Part shown: positions 1-6,380 of the stretch, one piece after another | How positions within the stretch are numbered: position 1 is the first letter of the stretch | Layout of the letters: every line of letters begins with the position of its first letter | Source of the DNA: Bacteroidota bacterium | GTDB lineage: Bacteria; Bacteroidota; Bacteroidia; Bacteroidales; VadinHA17 | Direction: 5' to 3' | Assembly (NCBI GenBank): GCA_012838685.1 | Contig: DUOU01000133.1 | Location: 1 to 12,798 of the forward strand | Length of the DNA: 12,798 nt | Made by a program: the position numbers and the translations under genes | Notes under the pieces: generated by a model | The model's database searches: none | Told to the model about the DNA's origin: nothing | The model's input: only the letters and a program-made list of their open reading frames with translations

Positions 1-165
1 CACTCGAAACAGAGAAGAGATAAACGCAGATCACATGATAATGCTACTGCTCCAAACGTATCGACATGTTCCAACTGCGGGGCATCGGTACTGTCACACC
101 ATGTATGTTCGGAATGCGGATTTTACAGGGGCAAACTTGCCATCGAGAAAAAAGAAACTGTCTGA
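1..165 (+). CDS. rpmF: 50S ribosomal protein L32, C-terminal part (5' end outside window)
   Basis: Reading frame 1 is open from the first base to a TGA at 163-165, giving 54 residues that begin HSKQRRDKRRSHDN. This matches the basic N-terminal segment of bacterial L32. The visible part carries two CxxC pairs (TCSNC and VCSEC), the zinc-ribbon cysteines of the C+ form of L32, and ends in the family's typical FYRGKLAIEKK tail. L32 sits in the large ribosomal subunit near the peptidyl-transferase region. Only a handful of N-terminal residues are missing, judging by the usual length of about 60. plsX follows after 29 bases on the same strand, the widely conserved rpmF-plsX pairing, so the two are probably co-transcribed. 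Confidence 0.95.
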   Translation, partial: HSKQRRDKRRSHDNATAPNVSTCSNCGASVLSHHVCSECGFYRGKLAIEKKETV

Positions 166-194
166 TTCCCTATATATAAATTAACAAGAAGACG

Positions 195-1139
195 ATGAGA
201 ATCGGTCTAGATGTAATGGGAGGCGACTTCGCCCCCGATGCGGTAATTGAGGGAGCCGTTGATGCTCTTCCCCTCTTCGCTGAAGGCGATCGGCTCGTTC
301 TGATAGGAGACCTGGCAATCATAAACAATAAACTTGAGGATCTTGGAACAGATCCGTCTCATTTTGAAATCGTTCACGCATCACAGGTTATCGAGATGGG
401 CGACTCCCCGTCAAAAGCGTTCACCCATAAACCTGACTCCAGTATTGTTGTAGGATACAAACTATTGGCAGACAAAGAAATTGACGGATTTTGCAGCGCC
501 GGAAATACTGGCGCGATGCTTGTCGGGGCCAGCCACACGGTAAATGTTATCCCAGGGGTACTCCGACCAGCTCTCGCGGCTTTGGTTCCGAGACTTGATG
601 GCAAGAGATCAATTTTACTGGATGCGGGGCTGAACCCCGACTGTAAGGTTGACGTACTGGCACAATACGGTGTTTTGGGAACAATCTTCGCCAAAAATGT
701 ATTGGGAGTTGAGAATCCCACCGTAAAACTTCTGAATATCGGATCAGAAGAGTCAAAGGGCACACCTATGGTAAAAGCGGCCTATGAACTGATGAAAGAG
801 AATCCGAATATCAACTTTGGTGGAAATATTGAAGCCAACGAACTTTTCGCTGAAGGGATGGCGGAAGTTGTTGTATGCGATGGATTTGTTGGAAATATTG
901 TCTTAAAAGAGACAGAAGCAATATATCATCTGTTCAAGAAGAAAGCGGCCAATATGAACGATCCCTTCTTCGAAAGTTTTAATTTTGAGACAGTAGGCGG
1001 AACACCTGTAATCGGCATCAACGCCAATGTTATTATTGGTCATGGAGTATCCAAACGCAAAGCCATCATGAACATGATCAAGCAGACATGCGACGTGGTA
1101 AGGATCGATCTGGCCCAAAAGATAAAGGAGTCTGTTTAG
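195..1139 (+). CDS. plsX: Phosphate acyltransferase PlsX
   Basis: This 314-residue protein opens with MRIGLDVMGGDFAPDAVIEG, the hallmark PlsX N-terminus. It also has the SAGNTGAMLVGA segment, LLDAGLNPDCK, GGNIEANELF and VVVCDGFVGNIVLK, all conserved family blocks. PlsX converts acyl-ACP and inorganic phosphate to acyl-phosphate, the donor for PlsY in the first step of phospholipid synthesis; it is a soluble enzyme that works at the inner face of the membrane. Length is close to the usual 320-340 residues. The ATG at 195 is chosen because the conserved MRIGLDVMGGD block starts there. The fabH gene that often follows plsX is absent; a promoter-like region and bactofilin follow instead. Confidence 0.96.
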   Translation: MRIGLDVMGGDFAPDAVIEGAVDALPLFAEGDRLVLIGDLAIINNKLEDLGTDPSHFEIVHASQVIEMGDSPSKAFTHKPDSSIVVGYKLLADKEIDGFCSAGNTGAMLVGASHTVNVIPGVLRPALAALVPRLDGKRSILLDAGLNPDCKVDVLAQYGVLGTIFAKNVLGVENPTVKLLNIGSEESKGTPMVKAAYELMKENPNINFGGNIEANELFAEGMAEVVVCDGFVGNIVLKETEAIYHLFKKKAANMNDPFFESFNFETVGGTPVIGINANVIIGHGVSKRKAIMNMIKQTCDVVRIDLAQKIKESV

Positions 1140-1179
1140 AACTTTTAACCTTTCGGCATCCATATTTCCAAAACCATAG

Positions 1180-1212
1180 TTTGACTTTAAGATTAAAAAG
1201 TTCCTATATTCG
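1180..1212 (+). promoter_or_regulatory. Bacteroidota-type promoter for the bactofilin-atp operon
   Basis: TTTG at 1180-1183 and TATATTCG at 1205-1212 match the Bacteroidota -33 (TTTG) and -7 (TAnnTTTG) consensus, the latter with one mismatch, separated by 21 bases. That spacing fits the known range. Transcription would start near 1218-1222, leaving a 5' leader of about 30-35 bases before the bactofilin ATG at 1253. The -7 box lies inside nested inverted repeats. The call rests on motif match and position only. Confidence 0.5.
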
Positions 1213-1239
1213 CGGATATAGATTAACAGACTTTTTAAT
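1192..1239. repeat. Nested inverted repeats around the operon promoter
   Basis: Perfect 10-base arms ATTAAAAAGT (1192-1201) and ACTTTTTAAT (1230-1239) flank an imperfect 18-base palindrome, CTATATTCGCGGATATAG (1204-1221), in which 16 of 18 positions are symmetrical. The inner palindrome covers the putative -7 box. It could be an operator for a dimeric regulator or a DNA cruciform. If transcripts read through from plsX it would form an RNA stem ending in a U-rich arm, which might weakly terminate the upstream operon. Confidence 0.6.
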
Positions 1240-1252
1240 TTAAGATATTATT

Positions 1253-1633
1253 ATGGCAAAAAATGGCGAGCCGGAAAACGTAACAGTTAACCTTATCAGT
1301 CAGGGTACGGAGATAAAAGGCGACATATCCTCAACTGGTGATATCCGAATTGACGGAACCTTGATCGGAACTCTGAGCACAAGAGGAAAAGTGGTTATCG
1401 GCCCTACCGGGAAAATAAACGGTGAGATAACCTGTAAAAGTTCGGAAATCTCCGGTTATGTGGAGGGAAAGATCAGTGTGGCGGAGATTCTGAACCTCAA
1501 AGCATCATCAAAGATTATGGGAGATATTGAGACGGTTAAGTTATCGATCGAACCCGGTGCCATTTTCACGGGAAAATGTAAAATGACCGACGACAATGGA
1601 AAAGCCGGAACCGAAAAAGGAGACAAATCGTAA
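1253..1633 (+). CDS. Bactofilin (polymer-forming cytoskeletal protein)
   Basis: This 126-residue protein has a disordered polar N-terminus (about 1-16), a central region of short glycine-punctuated beta repeats (about 17-112; for example IKGDISSTGDIRIDGTLIGT and EISGYVEGKI), and a charged C-terminal tail. That is the right-handed beta-helix layout of bactofilins (DUF583), which self-assemble into nucleotide-free filaments at the inner membrane and scaffold cell-shape or envelope enzymes. No membrane segment is visible. It is the first gene after the promoter-like region, and its last 38 bases overlap the next gene, so translation of the two is probably coupled. A metallopeptidase (M23), often beside bactofilins, is not present here. 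The specific cellular role is not inferable. Confidence 0.9.
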   Translation: MAKNGEPENVTVNLISQGTEIKGDISSTGDIRIDGTLIGTLSTRGKVVIGPTGKINGEITCKSSEISGYVEGKISVAEILNLKASSKIMGDIETVKLSIEPGAIFTGKCKMTDDNGKAGTEKGDKS

Positions 1634-1850
1634 AAATGATATTTTTAAGGGGGCGGACCAGTTCGCCAAGTACTCTTCGCTCGCTTTCCAGATGGGAGGA
1701 ATAATATTCCTGACTGTTTGGGGCGGACAAAAGCTGGACAAGGTACTGGATAACCAAAATCCCGTTTTTACAATTATTCTGTCACTATTCGGAGTGTTCG
1801 CGGCGATTTATGTCGCCATCAAAGATTTTATGAATATGAAGGACAAATAA
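1596..1850 (+). CDS. AtpZ/AtpI-family small membrane protein
   Basis: An 84-residue protein with a charged N-terminus (1-27) and two predicted membrane helices (about 29-48 and 57-77). The first contains SSLAFQMGGIIFLTVWGGQKLD, matching the AtpZ pattern of a Gly-rich helix followed by GxxLD. AtpZ/AtpI proteins lie next to F0 genes and are implicated in c-ring assembly or in Mg2+/Ca2+ supply to the ATP synthase. The ATG at 1596 is the only reasonable start: no other ATG, GTG or TTG occurs in frame before the first helix, even though this start lies 38 bases inside bactofilin in another frame. Its stop (TAA, 1848-1850) shares a base with the ATG of a tiny downstream ORF. Confidence 0.8.
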   Translation: MEKPEPKKETNRKNDIFKGADQFAKYSSLAFQMGGIIFLTVWGGQKLDKVLDNQNPVFTIILSLFGVFAAIYVAIKDFMNMKDK

Positions 1851-1873
1851 TGGCCAAGATTTTTCCGAGATAA
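1850..1873 (+). other. Seven-codon mini-ORF linking AtpZ-like and AtpI-like genes
   Basis: ATG at 1850-1852 overlaps the last base of the AtpZ-like stop (TAATG). It reads seven codons (MAKIFPR) to a TAA at 1871-1873, which directly abuts the ATG of the next gene at 1874. The mini-ORF is in the same frame as that next gene. It is either a translational-coupling relay or the remnant of an N-terminal extension cut by one stop codon. No peptide function is claimed. Confidence 0.35.
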
Positions 1874-2269
1874 ATGATCGATTTTAAAAAAAATATAGTT
1901 GCGCTTCTGGTACTGGAAATTATCATATTGGCGATCGCCTTGACAGTAGATGTGCTGACCAATTTCGCTAATTTAAGTATTACCTTGATTGAGATAACAA
2001 TTCTATCGATCGCTTTCTTCGCGCTTTCAGTTATTTGTTTGTTTATCTATTTCTATTTCAGGAGAATGGAAGATGAAGGGCAAAGCAAATCCCTGCTGTT
2101 GTCGTTCGCGGTCAAGTTCCTATCTGAACTGGTTTTAGTATTTTTTTGGTTCTTTATTGGTAAAAAAATCGGTATAGATTCATTGTTATTGTTTTTTATC
2201 CTATATTTAGCCTTCACATTGTTAATGTTGTCTGCTATAGTTAAGGCATTGAAACACAAAATTTTATAA
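1874..2269 (+). CDS. Four-helix membrane protein in AtpI position of the atp operon
   Basis: 131 residues, strongly hydrophobic, with four predicted transmembrane helices: about 8-29, 36-63, 77-100 and 103-124. A charged loop between helices 2 and 3 holds RRMEDEGQSK. Position between the AtpZ-like gene and atpB, the helix count and the length match the AtpI/UncI class of poorly conserved accessory proteins, which help assemble the c-ring. No sequence motif firmly identifies it, so the assignment is contextual. The ATG at 1874 follows an in-frame stop. The stop at 2267-2269 lies 10 bases before atpB, consistent with one transcript. A sequencing error or a real nonsense change at 1871 could have shortened the N-terminus by eight residues. 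Confidence 0.65.
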   Translation: MIDFKKNIVALLVLEIIILAIALTVDVLTNFANLSITLIEITILSIAFFALSVICLFIYFYFRRMEDEGQSKSLLLSFAVKFLSELVLVFFWFFIGKKIGIDSLLLFFILYLAFTLLMLSAIVKALKHKIL

Positions 2270-2279
2270 TATAATTGTT

Positions 2280-3353
2280 TTGAAGAAGTTTATAATTTCG
2301 GGGTTGATTTTCTCTTTTTCGCTGGCATTCGCGGTCTGTCCGCTGGCGGCGCAGGGGGGTCATGAATCAACTAACCATGAAACCGAAAGCGAAAAATTCA
2401 ACGCTAGTGAGTTCATTATAGAACACATAACTGATTCGCACGAGTGGCACATTCTGACAAAAGCAAACGGAGAAAGCGTAGCCATACACCTTCCCATAAT
2501 TCTCTACAGCAAAGAAAAGGGGCTTGATATCTTCTCTTCGAAACAACTGGCTCACGGGCGCATCCATGATGGTTATATGCTCGTGGAAGAGGGCGATCTC
2601 TCCGGAAAAATAGTGTTTGTAAATGAATCCGGAGAAATAAACGAGGAGAAACTTCCTCTTGATCTTTCAATCACAAAAACGGTAGTCGGTATGTTGTTCG
2701 CGGCTATTGTGGGAGCAATACTGTTTATTTCCCTTGCCAGGTCATATAAGAAGACAGGTGTCAGCGCTCCTAAAGGGATTCAGGGAATTCTGGAGCCGGT
2801 CGTACTTTTTATCCGCGATGATATTGCCCGTCCCAATATTGGAGAGGATAAATATGAAAGATATATGCCCTATTTACTGTCGGTATTCTTTTTCATTCTG
2901 ATAAACAATTTATTTGGACTTATCCCGGCACCACCACCCTTCGGCGCCAACGTAACAGGCAACATCGCTTTGACCGGGGTATTGGCCCTTTGCACGTTCG
3001 TTATCACACAATTCAGTGGCAACAAGGCATATTGGAGACATACATTCGCTACTCCCGGAGTGCCATTTTGGCTCTTGCCCATAATGATTCCCGTTGAACT
3101 TATCGGTCTGATCACCAAACCTTTCGCTCTGATGATCCGTCTGTTCGCGAATATCACGGCCGGTCACATTATCGTATTAAGCCTTATCTGCCTGATATTT
3201 ATCATGGAATCTTTCGCGATCGTACCTGTTTCGGTATTGTTTGTGATATTCATGGATTGTGTTGAACTGTTGGTAGCATTTTTACAAGCTTATATATTCA
3301 CGTTATTGTCGTCACTGTTTATAGGACTGGCAATGCCTGAAGAACATCATTAA
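2280..3353 (+). CDS. atpB: ATP synthase F0 subunit a
   Basis: 357 residues, longer than the E. coli protein (271). An N-terminal signal-like sequence (1-25, MKKFIISGLIFSFSLAFAVC then PLAAQ) and a polar domain of about 105 residues precede the membrane core; such an extension is seen in Bacteroidota a-subunits. The core (from about 133) has several helices and the family signature FALMIRLFANITAGH. The stator arginine is R287. The residues equivalent to E. coli E219 and H245 are H296 and E329, so the pair is exchanged, and Q336 equals Q252. Subunit a forms the proton half-channels against the c-ring. The start codon is TTG at 2280; no in-frame ATG occurs between the upstream stop and the signal-peptide methionine position. 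Confidence 0.95.
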   Translation: MKKFIISGLIFSFSLAFAVCPLAAQGGHESTNHETESEKFNASEFIIEHITDSHEWHILTKANGESVAIHLPIILYSKEKGLDIFSSKQLAHGRIHDGYMLVEEGDLSGKIVFVNESGEINEEKLPLDLSITKTVVGMLFAAIVGAILFISLARSYKKTGVSAPKGIQGILEPVVLFIRDDIARPNIGEDKYERYMPYLLSVFFFILINNLFGLIPAPPPFGANVTGNIALTGVLALCTFVITQFSGNKAYWRHTFATPGVPFWLLPIMIPVELIGLITKPFALMIRLFANITAGHIIVLSLICLIFIMESFAIVPVSVLFVIFMDCVELLVAFLQAYIFTLLSSLFIGLAMPEEHH

Positions 3354-3381
3354 TAATAACTAATTTTTAAAAAGTACAACT

Positions 3382-3585
3382 ATGACAGGAACATTAGCAG
3401 CAATCGGAGCCGGTATAGCAGCAATAGCGGCTGGTTTTGGTATTGGAAGCATTGGTAAAGCGGCCATGGAAGGTATCGCAAGACAACCTGAAGCGGCCGG
3501 TAAGATCCAAACAGCCATGATTATCTCGGCAGCCCTTATTGAAGGTGTTTGTCTTTTCGCGGTTGTTGTATCTCTTATTGCTTAA
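3382..3585 (+). CDS. atpE: ATP synthase F0 subunit c
   Basis: 67 residues forming two membrane helices joined by the polar loop ARQPEAAGK (about 33-41), the standard c-subunit hairpin. The ion-binding carboxylate is E54 in ALIEGVCLF. The residue after it is G, not S or T, and the position matching the Ilyobacter Gln32 ligand is I. The sodium-binding signature is therefore absent and proton coupling is expected. Multiple copies assemble into the rotating c-ring, so this is needed in excess over other subunits. A strong hairpin-terminator starts 7 bases after the stop, separating atpE from atpF. No Shine-Dalgarno sequence is seen; the leader is A-rich. Confidence 0.95.
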   Translation: MTGTLAAIGAGIAAIAAGFGIGSIGKAAMEGIARQPEAAGKIQTAMIISAALIEGVCLFAVVVSLIA

Positions 3586-3592
3586 AAAATTC

Positions 3593-3631
3593 GGAAGATC
3601 AGCGACGGTTGGTCGCTGTCTTCCCTTTTTT
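3593..3631 (+). terminator. Intrinsic terminator / attenuator hairpin between atpE and atpF
   Basis: GGAAGA (3593-3598), a bulged T (3599) and CAGCGAC (3600-3606) pair with GTCGCTG (3612-3618) and TCTTCC (3619-3624) around a 5-base loop, GGTTG. This gives 13 base pairs with one bulge, followed by C and six T (3626-3631). That is a textbook rho-independent terminator shape, yet it lies inside the operon with atpF starting 24 bases later. It likely gives partial termination or a stable 3' end for an atpB-atpE transcript, so that more c than b/delta/alpha/gamma is made. Confidence 0.85.
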
Positions 3632-3654
3632 AAAATGACTTAAACACACTTATT

Positions 3655-4164
3655 ATGATATTTTTATCAAATAGCCTGATTTCACCGGGTGTAGGAACAA
3701 TATTTTGGTCAACTGCCATCTTCCTCCTCTTCTTTTTCATTTTGGCCAAGTTTGCCTGGAAACCGATCCTTAATATGATCAAGCAGAGGGAAGAGACTAT
3801 TAAGAACTCTCTGGACGCCGCGGCTCAGGCGCGCGAAGAGGTGGTCAAGTTGAAAGGCGACAATGAAGAGATACTCCGTAAAGCCAAAGAGGAAAGAGAG
3901 ATCATGCTCAAAGAGGCCAGGGATATCCGCGACAAAATGATGGCGGAAGCCAGGGACAAAGCATCCATTGAAGCTGAGAAACTCATCAGCAAGGCAAAAA
4001 ATGATATCGAATTGGAAAAAACCAAGGCACTCTCCGAAATAAAAGATCAGGTAGCCACGCTATCGGTTGCCATAGCATCCAAACTTATCGGGGAGCAATT
4101 GAGCAAAGGAGCCGAACAGCAGAAACTGATCGACAAATATCTCAAGGATATCAATGTTAATTAA
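3655..4164 (+). CDS. atpF: ATP synthase F0 subunit b
   Basis: 169 residues with one membrane helix near the N-terminus (about 13-33), then KFAWKPILNMIKQREETIKNSL, the conserved b-subunit hinge. A long, charged, alanine-rich coiled coil fills about 40-150, and a short C-terminal segment binds delta. Subunit b is the peripheral stalk that holds alpha3beta3 still against the rotor; two copies are expected since only one b gene is present. The length is typical (about 155-170). The ATG at 3655 leaves the short N-terminal periplasmic stub normal for the family. It lies 24 bases after the hairpin T-run and 21 bases before atpH. Confidence 0.95.
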   Translation: MIFLSNSLISPGVGTIFWSTAIFLLFFFILAKFAWKPILNMIKQREETIKNSLDAAAQAREEVVKLKGDNEEILRKAKEEREIMLKEARDIRDKMMAEARDKASIEAEKLISKAKNDIELEKTKALSEIKDQVATLSVAIASKLIGEQLSKGAEQQKLIDKYLKDINVN

Positions 4165-4185
4165 CCGGGAAAGTTTATAGAGTAA

Positions 4186-4734
4186 ATGAACGATAGCAAA
4201 ATATCAGTCAGGTATTCAAGGGCACTGTTCCAGTTGGCATTGGAGAAAAAACTACTCGACGAGGTTTTCGTGGATATGAGGTTAATTGCCGAATTGTGCG
4301 GACGCGACGATATGAAAAATATTTTGGAAAGCCCAATGGTGGTACCTTCAAAAAAGAGAAAAATCTTCAAAGATATTCTTGGCACAAAGGTTCAGGAGAT
4401 TACTATGTCCCTAATCAACCTGGTAATCAAAAACGGAAGGGAATCTTACCTTCCTGCTATTGCCAGACGGTTTGTCCGCGAAATCAAGGATTATAAGGGA
4501 ATAACCGAGACTACAATAACCACGGCAGTTAAGCTTGAGGACAACATTGTCAAACAGATTGAAGAGTTCGTCGCAAAAACGTTCAACACAAAAGTTGAGT
4601 TGAAACAGAACGTTGATAAAGATATTATAGGGGGATTTATACTTAAAGTAGAAGACTCCTATGTGGATGCCAGTGTCAGGGGCAAGCTCAGAACTATTGA
4701 AAAGGAGTTGAAAGAAGCGACTCTTACAGCATAA
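4186..4734 (+). CDS. atpH: ATP synthase F1 subunit delta
   Basis: 182 residues, the usual length for delta. The N-terminal helical domain begins ISVRYSRALFQLALEK, the family's YA-x-ALF-x-LA block. The C-terminal domain holds DKDIIGGFILKVEDSYVDAS followed by VRGKLRTIEKEL, the conserved GG-x-x-L-x-x-x-D-x-x-x-D-x-S signature. Delta caps the alpha3beta3 head and joins it to the b stalk in the cytoplasm. It lies between atpF and atpA in the usual order, with short gaps on both sides. Nothing is odd about it. Confidence 0.94.
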   Translation: MNDSKISVRYSRALFQLALEKKLLDEVFVDMRLIAELCGRDDMKNILESPMVVPSKKRKIFKDILGTKVQEITMSLINLVIKNGRESYLPAIARRFVREIKDYKGITETTITTAVKLEDNIVKQIEEFVAKTFNTKVELKQNVDKDIIGGFILKVEDSYVDASVRGKLRTIEKELKEATLTA

Positions 4735-4764
4735 ACAACAGATTTACAAAGATTACTTAATAAT

Positions 4765-6345
4765 ATGGCAAACATTAAACCAGCAGAAGTTTCAAGTATT
4801 CTCAAGCAACAACTTGAAGGGATACAGACAGGCGTGGAACTGGAAGAAGTAGGAACCGTTCTTGAGGTTGGCGACGGAATTGTCCGTATATATGGCCTTT
4901 CCAACGTCCAGTCGAATGAACTTATCCAATTTGAAAATGGCATTGAAGCCATTGTTCTTAACCTTGAAGAGGACAATATCGGTGCGGTTCTTTTGGGACC
5001 TACTGAGGAGATCAGTGAGGGCGACATTGCCAAACGTACTGGTCGTATAGCATCCATCAACGTAGGTGAAGGTCTTTTGGGCAGGGTTATCACCCCTACC
5101 GGCCAGCCACTTGATGGGAAAGGCCCCATAACGGGCAAGCTGTACGAAATGCCTCTTGAAAGAAAAACTCCCGGCGTTATTTTCCGTCAGCCTGTAAAAC
5201 AACCACTGCAGACCGGTATCAAGGCAATTGACGCTATGATCCCCATTGGCAGGGGCCAGAGGGAACTTATCATTGGCGACAGGCAAACCGGTAAAACATC
5301 CATTGCTATTGACACAATAATAAACCAAAAAAGCAACTTTGATAAGGGAGAGCCTGTATATTGTATATATGTTGGTGTTGGACAAAAAGGCTCCACAGTA
5401 GCAAATATCGCCAAAATTCTTGAAGAGGCCGGGGCGTTGCAATATACAATTATTGTCCTCGCTACCGCATCAGACCCTGCTGCGGCGCAATTCTACGCTC
5501 CCTTCGCCGGTGCGGCAATCGGTGAATTTTTCCGTGATACGGGCCGTGATGCCTTGGTGATATACGATGACCTTTCCAAGCAGGCTGTCTCTTACAGAGA
5601 GGTCTCTCTTTTGCTCCGCAGACCTCCCGGTCGTGAAGCTTATCCCGGCGATGTGTTCTATCTTCACTCCCGTCTTCTCGAAAGGGCCGCAAAGATTATT
5701 GAAAGTCAGGAGGTTGCTGAAAATATGAACGATCTTCCCGAATCGATCAAAGGAATGGTAAAAGGTGGCGGCTCACTGACAGCTTTACCAATTATCGAAA
5801 CACAGGCAGGTGACGTTGCGGCGTACATACCGACAAACGTTATCTCCATTACCGACGGACAGATTTTCCTTGAATCGAGTCTCTTCAACGCAGGTGTAAG
5901 GCCGGCCATCAACGTAGGTATATCCGTATCAAGGGTGGGAGGTAACGCCCAGATCAAATCTATGAAGAAAGTTGCCGGTACCCTTAAGGTCGATCAGGCC
6001 CAATACCGTGAACTTGAGGCTTTCTCAAAATTCGGATCAGATCTTGATGCTTCAACTTTGGCCACTCTGGACAAGGGCGCCAAAAACGTTGAGATACTTA
6101 AACAGGGCCTCTATTCCCCAATTCCGGTAGAAAAACAGGTGGCAATAATTTATTGCGGCACCGCCGGGTTATTGAAGGATGTCCCGGTCAACAAGGTCAA
6201 AGAGTTTGAAAAAGAGTATATAGAAATACTCGACCTAAAATATCGTAAAGTATTGGATCAGTTGGGCGAAGGAATATTCAACGATGAAATAACCGAAATA
6301 CTTGAAAAGGTTGCCGAAGAGGTTTCCGCTAAATATAAAAAATAG
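4765..6345 (+). CDS. atpA: ATP synthase F1 subunit alpha
   Basis: 526 residues, close to the 500-530 norm. The N-terminal beta-barrel domain (about 25-95) is followed by the nucleotide-binding domain with Walker A GDRQTGKT (171-178), the DALVIYDDLSKQAVSYRE block (262-279) and LLLRRPPGREAYPGDVFYLH (282-301). SVSRVGG (387-393) carries the arginine finger R390, which completes the catalytic site on beta. The C-terminal helical domain is complete and ends EVSAKYKK. Alpha sites bind nucleotide without turnover. It lies 30 bases after atpH and 35 before atpG. The start is fixed by the conserved short N-terminus MANIKPAEVSSILKQQL. Confidence 0.98.
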   Translation: MANIKPAEVSSILKQQLEGIQTGVELEEVGTVLEVGDGIVRIYGLSNVQSNELIQFENGIEAIVLNLEEDNIGAVLLGPTEEISEGDIAKRTGRIASINVGEGLLGRVITPTGQPLDGKGPITGKLYEMPLERKTPGVIFRQPVKQPLQTGIKAIDAMIPIGRGQRELIIGDRQTGKTSIAIDTIINQKSNFDKGEPVYCIYVGVGQKGSTVANIAKILEEAGALQYTIIVLATASDPAAAQFYAPFAGAAIGEFFRDTGRDALVIYDDLSKQAVSYREVSLLLRRPPGREAYPGDVFYLHSRLLERAAKIIESQEVAENMNDLPESIKGMVKGGGSLTALPIIETQAGDVAAYIPTNVISITDGQIFLESSLFNAGVRPAINVGISVSRVGGNAQIKSMKKVAGTLKVDQAQYRELEAFSKFGSDLDASTLATLDKGAKNVEILKQGLYSPIPVEKQVAIIYCGTAGLLKDVPVNKVKEFEKEYIEILDLKYRKVLDQLGEGIFNDEITEILEKVAEEVSAKYKK

Positions 6346-6380
6346 CCTAAACCTTTGGATGAAGAAAAATTGAGCATCAA

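Noticed and set aside
374..763. 129-residue antisense ORF inside plsX
   Set aside because: It lies wholly opposite conserved plsX codons, has no recognisable domain and reads like a shadow frame.
3382..3585. Possible sodium-coupled c-ring
   Set aside because: The Gln ligand position is Ile and the residue after E54 is Gly, so the Na+ signature is missing.
4659..5442. Antisense ORFs of 159 and 216 residues overlapping atpH/atpA
   Set aside because: They mirror highly conserved atpA sequence, have no start context or domain, and are expected as shadows of codon-biased genes.
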